64,000 nucleotides of DNA, taken from the NCBI RefSeq assembly GCF_003226325.1, contig NZ_PDOD01000001.1, positions 372,001 to 436,000 of the forward strand. Reading direction: 5' to 3'. Of this stretch, positions 56,362-64,000 are shown in pieces. Position numbers and translations under genes: made by a program. Source of the stretch: Salipaludibacillus keqinensis. GTDB taxonomy: Bacteria; Bacillota; Bacilli; Bacillales; Salisediminibacteriaceae. Each line of letters begins with the position of its first letter. Positions within the stretch are counted from its first letter, which is position 1. Below the pieces are notes generated by a model, which was given only the letters and a program-made list of their open reading frames with translations, made no database searches and was not told the DNA's origin.

Positions 56362-57786
56362 ATGGCTACAGAGTATGATCTGGTCATATTAGGAGCTGGT
56401 ACAGGAGGATACGTTGCAGCGATCCGTGCTTCACAGCTTGGTTTAAAAGTAGCGGTCGTGGAGAAGGAAAAGCTTGGGGGAACTTGTCTACATAAAGGGT
56501 GTATTCCTAGCAAAGCGTTTCTACGAAGTGCCGAAGTATATAAGACAGTCAACCAAGCAGATCAATTCGGCGTTGGTATAGAAAAAGCATCATTAAACTT
56601 TACGAAAGTTCAAGAGAGAAAAAACGGGATTGTTGACCAACTATATAAAGGCGTTCAGCACTTAATGAAAAAAGGCAAAATCGATGTTTACAAAGGGTTT
56701 GGTCGAATTTTAGGCCCTTCTATATTTTCGCCTACTTCTGGAACGATTTCAGTTGAGAATTTGGATGGCACAGACAATGAGATGCTTGTTCCTAAAAACG
56801 TCATTATTGCAACAGGAAGTCGTCCTAAGTCCTTGCCAGGGTTGGATCTTGATGAAGAAATGATTCTTTCATCAGAAGGAGCTCTCGATTTAGAAGAATT
56901 ACCGGATTCTATCACCATCATTGGTGGCGGAGTGATTGGTATTGAATGGGCCTCTATGTTTGCTGATTTTGGAGTAGATGTAACGGTATTAGAGTACTTG
57001 GATCGTATTTTACCTTTAGAGGACGAAGAAATATCAAAGGAAATTCAGCGTGAATTAAAGAAAAAAGGTGTGAAAGTGGTCACCAGCGCAAAGGTTCTCG
57101 CAGAGTCAGTTAAAAAAGAAAATGGACAAGTGGTCGTTTCTTATGAACATAAAGGTGAAACGAAACAATCTGTCACAAGTAAAGCATTAGTTTCTGTTGG
57201 AAGAGCAGCAAATGTTCAGGACATTGGAATTGAAAACACTGATATTCAAGTGAAGAACAACACCATTTCCGTTAATGAATATTATCAAACAAAAGAATCC
57301 CACATTTACGCAATTGGGGATGTAATCGGCGGACTTCAGTTGGCACATGTTGCATCTCATGAAGGCATTGCTGCTGTAGAACATATTAAAGGAAATAATC
57401 CTCACCCTGTAGAAGAAGAAATGGTTGCAAAGTGTACCTATTCTTCTCCTGAAGTAGCGAGCGTTGGATTGACTGAAAAGGCAGCGAAAGAAAAAGGTTA
57501 CAAAGTTAGGACAGGAAAATTCCCGTTCAAAGCGATTGGTAAAGCACTGGTTTACGGTGATACATCAGGATTTGTTAAGTTCGTATCAGACGCAGACACA
57601 GACGATTTACTAGGTGTTCATATGATCGGTCCCCATGTCACCGATATGATCTCAGAAGCAGCTCTAGCGAAAGTATTAGACGCAACCCATTGGGAAGTGG
57701 CACAAACGATTCATCCTCATCCAAGTCTATCAGAAGCCATTGGTGAAGCAGCATTAGCTGTTGATGGTCAAGAAATCCACGGATAA
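56362..57786 (+). CDS. lpdV: Dihydrolipoyl dehydrogenase (E3) of the BCKDH complex
   Basis: This flavoprotein reoxidises the lipoyl group of BkdB. The 474-residue product has the FAD motif VILGAGTGGYVAAIRASQLG, the redox disulfide in GGTCLHKGCIPSKAF, the NAD motif IIGGGVIGIEWASMFADFG and the C-terminal His-Glu pair in HPHPSLSEAIGEA. Confidence 0.96.
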   Translation: MATEYDLVILGAGTGGYVAAIRASQLGLKVAVVEKEKLGGTCLHKGCIPSKAFLRSAEVYKTVNQADQFGVGIEKASLNFTKVQERKNGIVDQLYKGVQHLMKKGKIDVYKGFGRILGPSIFSPTSGTISVENLDGTDNEMLVPKNVIIATGSRPKSLPGLDLDEEMILSSEGALDLEELPDSITIIGGGVIGIEWASMFADFGVDVTVLEYLDRILPLEDEEISKEIQRELKKKGVKVVTSAKVLAESVKKENGQVVVSYEHKGETKQSVTSKALVSVGRAANVQDIGIENTDIQVKNNTISVNEYYQTKESHIYAIGDVIGGLQLAHVASHEGIAAVEHIKGNNPHPVEEEMVAKCTYSSPEVASVGLTEKAAKEKGYKVRTGKFPFKAIGKALVYGDTSGFVKFVSDADTDDLLGVHMIGPHVTDMISEAALAKVLDATHWEVAQTIHPHPSLSEAIGEAALAVDGQEIHG

Positions 57787-57833
57787 AAAATATAGCAGGT
57801 CAAAGAATGATCAGGAATTAAGGAGGCTTATTA

Positions 57834-58829
57834 ATGAGTGAACTTCGTCATCACAAGATAGGATTGAAAGATGAAGATGTACTGAGCATGTATGAAACTA
57901 TGCTGATGGCACGAATGATTGATGAAAGAATGTGGTTATTAAATCGAGCAGGGAAAATCCCGTTTGTAATTTCATGTCAAGGTCAGGAAGCGGCCCAAGT
58001 TGGTGCTGCTATGGCCTTGAATAACGAGATAGATTACGTATTGCCTTATTATCGTGATCTTGGGGTTGTTCTTCATTTTGGCATGACAGCCAAAGATATT
58101 ATGCTTTCAGCTTTTGCTAAAGCGGAAGATCCTAATTCCGGTGGTCGACAAATGCCAGGGCATTTCGGTCAAAAGAAAAACAGAATTGTCACAGGGTCTT
58201 CCCCTGTGACGACACAAGTCCCTCATGCAGTTGGATTTGGACTTGCTGCAAAAATGAAAAATGAAGATTTCGTCGCTTTCACTACTTTCGGAGAAGGGTC
58301 TTCTAATCAAGGAGATTTTCATGAAGGAATTAACTTTGCAAGCGTTCATGATTTACCGGTTATTTTCATGTGTGAAAACAATAAATATGCCATCTCTGTT
58401 CCGCTCGATAAACAGTTGAATATCGAAAAAGTTTCTGATCGAGCAGTCGGGTATGGTATTTATGGAGACTCTGTTGATGGAAATGATCCTCTAGCAGTTT
58501 ACGAAGCCATTTCTCATGCAAGAGAGCGAGCTCGTATTGGGGAAGGTCCATCTCTCATAGAGACAGTATCATATCGTTTAACTCCGCACTCTAGTGACGA
58601 CGACGACAGCACATACAGAGCAAGAGAAGAAGTAGAAGCAGCAAAGAAAATTGATTCTATTCATACGTTTGGTTCTTATTTAAAGGAAACCGGGATTTTA
58701 TCTGAGGAAAAAGAAGAAGAAATCCGTGCGAAACTCCGCCGTGAGATTGACGAGGCGACTGATTATGCAGAAAAAGCGCCATATGCAGAACCAGAATCTA
58801 TGATGAATCACGTATACGGAGAGGAGTGA
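57834..58829 (+). CDS. bkdAA: 2-oxoisovalerate dehydrogenase E1 alpha subunit
   Basis: With BkdAB it decarboxylates branched-chain 2-keto acids using thiamine diphosphate. The 331-residue product has the cofactor motif from GEGSSNQGDFHEGINFASVHDLPVIFMCENN and the phosphorylation-loop-like YRLTPHSSDDDD. It starts 47 bp after lpdV with GGAGG. Confidence 0.95.
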   Translation: MSELRHHKIGLKDEDVLSMYETMLMARMIDERMWLLNRAGKIPFVISCQGQEAAQVGAAMALNNEIDYVLPYYRDLGVVLHFGMTAKDIMLSAFAKAEDPNSGGRQMPGHFGQKKNRIVTGSSPVTTQVPHAVGFGLAAKMKNEDFVAFTTFGEGSSNQGDFHEGINFASVHDLPVIFMCENNKYAISVPLDKQLNIEKVSDRAVGYGIYGDSVDGNDPLAVYEAISHARERARIGEGPSLIETVSYRLTPHSSDDDDSTYRAREEVEAAKKIDSIHTFGSYLKETGILSEEKEEEIRAKLRREIDEATDYAEKAPYAEPESMMNHVYGEE

Positions 58830-58833
58830 TCTT

Positions 58834-59817
58834 ATGCCAGTAATGTCTTATATTGAATCTATTACTCGTGCTATGAAAGAAGAAATGGAACGAGACGATA
58901 ATGTATTTGTTCTAGGTGAAGATGTTGGAAAACGTGGAGGGGTGTTCCGAGCTACGAATGGCTTATATGATCAATTTGGTGAAGATCGAGTGATTGACAC
59001 ACCTCTTGCGGAATCAGCTATTGCAGGGGTTGGAATCGGGGCTGCGATGTATGGTATGCGTCCAATTGCAGAAATGCAATTTGCAGACTTCATCATGCCT
59101 GCTGTGAATCAAATTGTTTCAGAAGCGGCTAAGATACGCTATAGGTCTAATAATGATTGGATCTGTCCAATTACTTTCAGAGCACCATATGGAGGCGGTG
59201 TTCACGGTGCACTTTACCACTCTCAGTCTGTGGAAGCTTTATTTGCCAATGTTCCAGGGTTGAAAATTGTGATGCCATCCACACCATACGATGCTAAAGG
59301 GTTGTTGAAAGCGGCGATTCGATCAGATGATCCAGTGTTATTCTTTGAACATAAACGGGCTTACCGACTCATTAAAGGTGAAGTACCTGATGAGGATTAC
59401 ACACTTCCTATCGGTAAAGCGGAAGTGAAGCGAGAAGGAGAGGATATTACAGTCATCACCTACGGATTATGTGTCCATTTCGCTCTCCAAGCGGCAGAAA
59501 ACTTAGCGAAAGATGGGTATCAAGCTCATGTTCTAGATTTGCGTACTGTTTACCCATTAGATAAAGAATCCATTATCGAAGCTGCCAAGAAAACAGGGAA
59601 GGTCCTATTACTGACAGAAGATAATTTAGAAGGAAGCATTATTAGTGAAGTATCAGCAATCATCGCTGAGCATTGTTTATTTGATTTAGATGCTCCAGTA
59701 AAGCGTTTAGCAGGTCCAGATATCCCAGCTATGCCTTACGCACAACCAATGGAGAAAAATTTCATGGTAAACCCAGATAAAGTTGAAGATGCTATGCGTG
59801 AGTTAGCAGAGTATTAA
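58834..59817 (+). CDS. bkdAB: 2-oxoisovalerate dehydrogenase E1 beta subunit
   Basis: The 327-residue partner of BkdAA has EDVGKRGGVFRATNGL, DTPLAESAIAGVGIGAAMYGMRPIAEMQFADF and RAPYGGGVHGALYHSQS. It follows bkdAA by 4 bp. Confidence 0.95.
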   Translation: MPVMSYIESITRAMKEEMERDDNVFVLGEDVGKRGGVFRATNGLYDQFGEDRVIDTPLAESAIAGVGIGAAMYGMRPIAEMQFADFIMPAVNQIVSEAAKIRYRSNNDWICPITFRAPYGGGVHGALYHSQSVEALFANVPGLKIVMPSTPYDAKGLLKAAIRSDDPVLFFEHKRAYRLIKGEVPDEDYTLPIGKAEVKREGEDITVITYGLCVHFALQAAENLAKDGYQAHVLDLRTVYPLDKESIIEAAKKTGKVLLLTEDNLEGSIISEVSAIIAEHCLFDLDAPVKRLAGPDIPAMPYAQPMEKNFMVNPDKVEDAMRELAEY

Positions 59818-59837
59818 TCATAAAGGAGGTTTAATGA

Positions 59838-61139
59838 ATGGCGACCGAAATTACCATGCCTCAATTAGGCGAAAGTGTCACAGAAGGAACGATTACGAAC
59901 TGGCTCGTGAAACCTGGTGACCAAGTAAATAAATATGATCCACTTGCAGAAGTGATGACAGATAAGGTTAACGCTGAAGTCCCCTCCTCATTTGCAGGAA
60001 CGATTAAAGAACTCGTTGCTGAGGTTGATGAAACGATTGAGGTTGGTAAAGTGATTTGTGTAATAGAGGTTGAAGGGGAAGAGTCTCAAGAATCTAGCGA
60101 TCAATCAGAGCAAACCCAAGGCACGAAGGATGATGTAAAAGAAGAAAAAAGTGATGCTGCTACAAATTCTTCTGATACATCAAACAAAAAGCGCTATTCT
60201 CCAGCAGTATTACGACTTGCTCAAGAAAATGATATTGACCTTAATCAAGTAGAAGGTTCTGGTCGTGGTGGTCGAATTACGAGAAAAGATTTACAGTCTA
60301 TGATAGATGGAGGAAACCTACCTAAAGCAACAGGTAATGAAGTTCCTAAAGCGCCTTCTCAAGAAGCGAAACCAGCGGCTTCTAAACAACCTTCTCGAAA
60401 TGATGAGGGGAGCTCAGACGAAGTTACTTCTGATGATCGAACGGAACAAATCCCAGTTAGTGGTGTAAGAAGAGCAATTGCTCAAAATATGGTTAAATCT
60501 AAGCACGAAGCCCCTCATGCATGGATGATGATTGAAGTGGATGTGACGGATCTCGTCAACTATCGGGAGAAAATAAAAAATGACTTCCTAGAAAAAGAAG
60601 GACTAAAATTGACGTTTCTTCCGTTTTTTATGAAAGCAACTATCGATGCATTAAAGAAGTACCCTGAAGTGAATGCGAAGTGGGCTGGAGATAAAATTAT
60701 TCGTCACAAAGACGTTCATTTGTCTATGGCCGTGGCTACGGAAAAAGAGTTGTTTGTACCTGTTATCAAAAACGCAGATGAAAAGAACATTAAAGGTCTA
60801 GCTCGAGAGCTTCAAGATATTTCAAAAAAAGTTCGATCTAATTCATTGAAGCAAGAGGATATGCAAGGCGGCACATTTACATTAAACAATACGGGTTCAT
60901 TCGGATCGATTCAATCGCAACCAATCATCAATACGCCACAGGCAGCAATATTGTCTGTAGAATCGATTGTGAAGCGTCCTGTTGTCCTTGAAAATGATGC
61001 TATAGCTGTTCGCCACATGGTAAACCTATGTATGTCACTTGATCACCGTGTATTAGACGGTTTAATTTGCGGCAAATTCATGGCGCAAATTAAAGAGTCA
61101 TTAGAGAATATGAATGAAAAGACTATATCAGTTTACTAA
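59838..61139 (+). CDS. bkdB: Dihydrolipoamide branched-chain acyltransferase (E2)
   Basis: This is the core of the branched-chain keto acid dehydrogenase, needed for iso and anteiso fatty acid primers. The 433-residue product has a lipoyl domain (residues 1-77, lipoyl lysine in VMTDKVNAEV), a Ser/Asp/Glu-rich linker, an E3-binding domain (SPAVLRLAQENDIDLNQVEGSGRGGRI), a second linker and a catalytic domain ending with the SLDHRVLDG motif. Confidence 0.95.
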   Translation: MATEITMPQLGESVTEGTITNWLVKPGDQVNKYDPLAEVMTDKVNAEVPSSFAGTIKELVAEVDETIEVGKVICVIEVEGEESQESSDQSEQTQGTKDDVKEEKSDAATNSSDTSNKKRYSPAVLRLAQENDIDLNQVEGSGRGGRITRKDLQSMIDGGNLPKATGNEVPKAPSQEAKPAASKQPSRNDEGSSDEVTSDDRTEQIPVSGVRRAIAQNMVKSKHEAPHAWMMIEVDVTDLVNYREKIKNDFLEKEGLKLTFLPFFMKATIDALKKYPEVNAKWAGDKIIRHKDVHLSMAVATEKELFVPVIKNADEKNIKGLARELQDISKKVRSNSLKQEDMQGGTFTLNNTGSFGSIQSQPIINTPQAAILSVESIVKRPVVLENDAIAVRHMVNLCMSLDHRVLDGLICGKFMAQIKESLENMNEKTISVY

Positions 61140-61145
61140 TTGCAA

Positions 61146-61196
61146 AGCCGATTCAACTATTTCCTGAAAAGGGGATCTCGTTGAATCGGTTTTTTT
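61146..61196 (+). terminator. Terminator of the bkd operon
   Basis: CCGATTCAAC (61148-61157) and GTTGAATCGG (61180-61189) pair and are followed by TTTTTTT. Confidence 0.9.
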
Positions 61197-61285
61197 AGTT
61201 TAGACAAAAGATTAAAACCGGCAAATGATGCTCATGAGCTAACATAATTTGTGCATACTAATTTTAAAAGGAGGAGAATTTCAGT

Positions 61286-61738
61286 ATGAAAATGATTTTA
61301 TCAATTCTAGTAGGAGTTCAGATCATCGCCTCGCCAATTTATGCTGAAGAAGTAAATAATATTGATAAAGACTTGGCGATAGAAAGTATGTATTGCTTAG
61401 AAGAACTGGATAATACAGCGCAATTACAACCACACTTTAAGTATTATCATGAACTGATTATCGAAAAACACCGACCTGATTTGTTAGAAGAATGGAAACA
61501 AGTAGATAGAGACAGAGAAGCGATTGATAAAAAGATTAGAGAATACAACAAAGAAAAAAGAGATGATGTCTATGAGGGTATTTCAAATAACTGGTATACA
61601 AAGCATGCCATCGTCCAACAGCAATTTTTGAGCGCAGTGAAAGAGCGGGAATCAGAAAAAATTAAAATAAGTTTATCACATCTATTGTCGTTGAAAAAAA
61701 GCTGGAATATTGAAATGAAGGAAGCATTAAAAGAGTGA
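61286..61738 (+). CDS. Secreted protein of unknown function
   Basis: The 150-residue product has a signal peptide (about residues 1-21, cleavage likely after IYA) and a helical, highly charged mature part with a single cysteine. I recognise no domain. AAAGGAGGAG precedes the ATG. It lies alone between the bkd operon and the zinc gene and has no lipobox. It could be an extracellular or wall-associated protein. Confidence 0.75.
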   Translation: MKMILSILVGVQIIASPIYAEEVNNIDKDLAIESMYCLEELDNTAQLQPHFKYYHELIIEKHRPDLLEEWKQVDRDREAIDKKIREYNKEKRDDVYEGISNNWYTKHAIVQQQFLSAVKERESEKIKISLSHLLSLKKSWNIEMKEALKE

Positions 61739-61928
61739 TTGTTTTATCTGATCAATAAGGTTATCTGAATTTTAATCATTTTAAAATGGATTTGCTCCTT
61801 TTTCAAAGGAGTAGAGCAAAGCAAAGCAATTTCGGAAGTGCCTAAAGTTGATGCAAATATCTAGATTAGAAACCTTTTATCTCAGATAACCACTCCATTT
61901 ATAAAAAATGAGACAAAAAAATGTACAA

Positions 61929-62008
61929 TCGTAATGATTATGATTTACAAAAAGTCACTTTTACGATATAATCCCTTTTGTAACAAAAATAAAACGTAAT
62001 GATTACGA
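61929..62008 (+). promoter_or_regulatory. Promoter flanked by two Zur boxes
   Basis: The -35 TTTACA (61944-61949) and -10 TATAAT (61967-61972) are 17 bp apart. TCGTAATGATTATGA (61929-61943) just before the -35 and ACGTAATGATTACGA (61994-62008) just after the promoter each match the Zur box TCGTAATNATTACGA at all but one base. This is a strong sign of zinc-dependent repression. The upstream spacer 61739-61928 shows nothing else. Confidence 0.9.
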
Positions 62009-62021
62009 AAGGGGAAGCTAT

Positions 62022-63230
62022 ATGTATAAAAAATCATCCATTACCTTTGCTGTCATATTGGCATTCAGCACTTTTTTAGCAGCTTGTGGTAATGAGAATA
62101 ACAATGAAGACCTTAACTCAGCTGAAAACGAAAATAATAATGGTAACTCAGAGGCAATTGAAGATATTGAAAAGGTAAATATCATGACCACTCTTTTCCC
62201 TATCGAAGATTTTGCTAATCGAATTGGTGGAGAACACGTAAACGTAGAGAATATGGTTCCAGTAGGAGCGGATGCTCACACATTCGAGCCTACAGCTAAT
62301 CAAATGATCGAAGTAGCAGATGCGGACTTATTTATTTATAATGGTGCGGACTTTGAAGGATTTGCCGATAGCGTGAAAGATGCGGTTTCAGATCACGATG
62401 TCCAAACGCTAGAAGCAACAGAAGGATTAGACCTTCTAGAGTATGAGCACAACCATGATCATAACGACGAGCATAGCCACGAAGACAATGAGCACAACCA
62501 TGATCATAACGACGAGCATAGCCACGAAGACAATGAGCACAACCATGATCATAACGACGAGCATAACCACGAAGACAATGAGCAAAACCATGATCATAAC
62601 GACGAGCATAACCACGAAGACAATGATCATAACAATGAGCACAATCATGATGACAATAACCACAACCATGATCATAACGATGAGAACAATCACGATCATG
62701 ATCACGGGGACTATGACCCGCACGTTTGGTTAGACCCTATCCGCTCTATTGAATATGCAGAAAATATTAAAAATGCATTAATTGATGTGCGTCCAGAAGC
62801 TGAAGAAGAATTCAATAGTAATTTTGAACAGTTAAAATCAGAACTGGAAGAATTAGATGAAGAATTCCAAAATATGGCCGATGAAAAAGTAAAGGATACA
62901 ATTATTGTTTCCCATGCAGGTTACGGTTACTGGGAAGACCGTTACAATATTCATCAAATCGGAATTGCTGGCTTGTCCCCTACTAATGAGCCATCGATCC
63001 AGCAAATTCAAGAAGTGATTAGTCATATGGAAGAGAATGAAATTAATTACGTTATGTTCGAACAAAATATACCTACAAATATAGCAGAGACAGTTCGTGA
63101 AGAAGCTGGTGCAGAAGAATTGTGGATCCACAACCTTGAAGCATTAACTGAAGATGATGTAGAAAATGAAGAAGATTACTTTAGTCTAATGAGACAAAAT
63201 ATAGAAACGTTAGAAGAAGCCCTTCAATAA
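62022..63230 (+). CDS. znuA: Zinc-binding lipoprotein of an ABC transporter (ZnuA/AdcA-like) with His-rich insert
   Basis: The 402-residue product is a cluster 9 (A-I) solute-binding protein for zinc. The signal peptide ends in the lipobox LAAC (Cys near residue 22). Likely zinc ligands are His in GADAHTFEP, His in DPHVWLDP and His in VSHAGYGYWE. Between the first two lies a His/Asp/Asn-rich loop of about 90 residues (142-231), much longer than usual and built from a tandem repeat. No permease or ATPase gene lies in the window, so it must use one encoded elsewhere. Two Zur boxes control it. Confidence 0.92.
   Translation: MYKKSSITFAVILAFSTFLAACGNENNNEDLNSAENENNNGNSEAIEDIEKVNIMTTLFPIEDFANRIGGEHVNVENMVPVGADAHTFEPTANQMIEVADADLFIYNGADFEGFADSVKDAVSDHDVQTLEATEGLDLLEYEHNHDHNDEHSHEDNEHNHDHNDEHSHEDNEHNHDHNDEHNHEDNEQNHDHNDEHNHEDNDHNNEHNHDDNNHNHDHNDENNHDHDHGDYDPHVWLDPIRSIEYAENIKNALIDVRPEAEEEFNSNFEQLKSELEELDEEFQNMADEKVKDTIIVSHAGYGYWEDRYNIHQIGIAGLSPTNEPSIQQIQEVISHMEENEINYVMFEQNIPTNIAETVREEAGAEELWIHNLEALTEDDVENEEDYFSLMRQNIETLEEALQ
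62445..62624 (+). repeat. Four tandem copies of a 45-bp repeat inside znuA
   Basis: Each 45-bp unit encodes a 15-residue block of the form EHNHDHNDEHSHEDN. The first two units are identical in protein, and the third and fourth differ by one or two residues (S to N, H to Q). Degenerate His-rich sequence continues to about 62710. Such exact DNA repeats can gain or lose units by slippage. Confidence 0.93.
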
Positions 63231-63239
63231 AAAGCTTTT

Positions 63240-63272
63240 GAGCACTTATTCTGTGGAATAAGTGCTCTTATT
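63240..63272 (+). terminator. Terminator of znuA
   Basis: GAGCACTTATTC and GAATAAGTGCTC form a perfect 12-bp stem around TGTG, followed by TTATT. Confidence 0.85.
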
Positions 63273-63346
63273 AATCTTTATGTTGGTAAACATGGTGCTT
63301 AAGATGTAAAATAGAACTACAGTCTAAGTAGAAAGGGTGTCTGTTA

Positions 63347-63772
63347 GTGGAATTTCAAATGTTTATGAATGATGTGGTGCAAGCTGCTCGTAACGATATG
63401 GTTGAAGCTGGATATCAGCAATTAACAACTCCAGAAGAAGTAGAAGAAGTATTTAGTAAGCCAGGATCTTCTCTTGTTTTAATAAACTCTGTATGCGGTT
63501 GTGCTGGAGGAATCGCCCGCCCGTCGGCAGCGTATATGAAAAATTACGAAGTTCAAGCCGATAACTATTTGACGGTGTTTGCTGGACAAGACAAAGAAGC
63601 CACTGAAAAGGCTAGATCGTACTTTAAAGGTTATGCTCCTTCTTCACCGTCTTTTGCCTTGTTAAAAGATGGGGAAATTAAAATGATGTTAGAACGTCAT
63701 GAAATTGAAGGTCATGAGCCTATTGAAGTTGTTCAAAAGCTTGAAAAAGGTGTGGATACTTACTTCAAGTAA
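63347..63772 (+). CDS. brxB: Bacilliredoxin BrxB (YqiW family)
   Basis: Bacilliredoxins remove bacillithiol from mixed disulfides on proteins. The 141-residue product has the active-site CGC motif in NSVCGCAGGIARPSA (about residues 49-63) and the family N-terminus FMNDVVQAARNDMVEAGY. The start is GTG after AAAGGGTG. B. subtilis has two paralogues, BrxA and BrxB. The order relative to bkdB fits yqiW (brxB). Confidence 0.9.
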   Translation: MEFQMFMNDVVQAARNDMVEAGYQQLTTPEEVEEVFSKPGSSLVLINSVCGCAGGIARPSAAYMKNYEVQADNYLTVFAGQDKEATEKARSYFKGYAPSSPSFALLKDGEIKMMLERHEIEGHEPIEVVQKLEKGVDTYFK

Positions 63773-63802
63773 ATCAAGATCTTAGTATTTAACGAAGAAG
63801 AT

Positions 63803-63833
63803 GAAGAGAAGGTGGAAGCCTTCTCTTCTTTAT
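63803..63833 (+). terminator. Terminator of brxB
   Basis: GAAGAGAAGG and CCTTCTCTTC form a 10-bp stem around a 6-nt loop, followed by TTTAT. Confidence 0.75.
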
Positions 63834-63889
63834 GCTATAATTTTCAAGGTCTTATTTTTATATACATAGATGAAAAGGAGTGTTGGAAA

Positions 63890-64000
63890 GTGAATGAACT
63901 TTATAAACAAATTCATGTTTATTTAAACATGGAAGAAGAAATCCCATTTGATGAATTTGAAAAATATTATAAAAAAGTCATTGCCTATTTCAATGATCAA
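63890..64000 (+). CDS. 5' end of an unidentified gene (partial)
   Basis: A GTG start with AAAAGGAGTG upstream opens a frame of 37 codons that runs off the window. It begins MNELYKQIHVYLNMEEEIPF and contains EFEKYYKKVIAYFND. It looks helical and acidic. I cannot name it from this fragment. Confidence 0.6.
   Translation, partial: MNELYKQIHVYLNMEEEIPFDEFEKYYKKVIAYFNDQ

Noticed and set aside
62445-62624. CRISPR-like direct repeats
   Set aside because: The repeats are contiguous, without unique spacers, and lie inside a coding frame.
62436-62733. Long frames on both strands across the znuA repeats
   Set aside because: They are low-complexity shadows (Met/Val/Ile or Thr/Met repeats) of the 45-bp His-coding repeat in the true frame.

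Overview
The window is a low-GC, gene-dense chromosomal segment of an endospore-forming member of the Bacillaceae. The evidence is the complete spoIIIA operon, spoIVB, spo0A, the comG competence operon and a gene order that matches the yqgW-yqiW region of Bacillus subtilis with local differences. An OLE RNA with its partner gene oapA, and the many acidic proteins, suggest a halophilic or alkaliphilic relative (Halobacillus/Pontibacillus-like). That placement is inference. I see no prophage, insertion sequence, CRISPR array, rRNA or tRNA.

Layout: 1-4600 holds small conserved genes (yqgW, yqgX, a MidA-type methyltransferase, yqgY, an ArsR-like regulator, a YtxH protein). 4776-9628 is comGA-comGG followed by aroK, with an unusual 309-bp spacer between comGB and comGC that carries a small antisense reading frame. 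9676-12339 is yqzE facing yqhG-yqhH. 12529-16994 is the glycine cleavage operon behind a tandem glycine riboswitch. 17217-25533 holds yqhL, lipM, a cobalamin-type ribonucleotide reductase with NrdR boxes, mntR, yqhO and several membrane proteins. 25636-28355 is aroQ-papA-efp and a protein made of an exact internal duplication.

28583-33780 is spoIIIAA-AH, behind a sigma-E-like promoter. 34641-36963 is accB-accC-yqhY. 37156-47571 is nusB-folD-xseA-xseB-ispA, then OLE RNA and oapA, dxs, a TlyA-type methylase, ahrC and recN. 47710-50085 is spoIVB and spo0A; spo0A has an excellent sigma-H promoter and Spo0A boxes. 50740-61139 is the sigma-54 activator BkdR and the operon it should control, ptb-bcd-buk-lpdV-bkdAA-bkdAB-bkdB, with a clear -24/-12 promoter. 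61286-64000 holds a secreted protein of unknown role, a Zur-boxed zinc-binding lipoprotein with a 45-bp tandem repeat coding for histidine-rich sequence, a bacilliredoxin and a truncated gene.

The most notable element is the OLE RNA/OapA pair at 41154-42447, a large structured non-coding RNA with a membrane protein partner. It is a known but poorly understood system. Less described items are the 70-residue-period duplicated protein (27948-28355), the PAP2-like membrane protein that has lost its catalytic motifs (23344-24159), the antisense frame inside comG, and the multi-signal leader of the ribonucleotide reductase gene.
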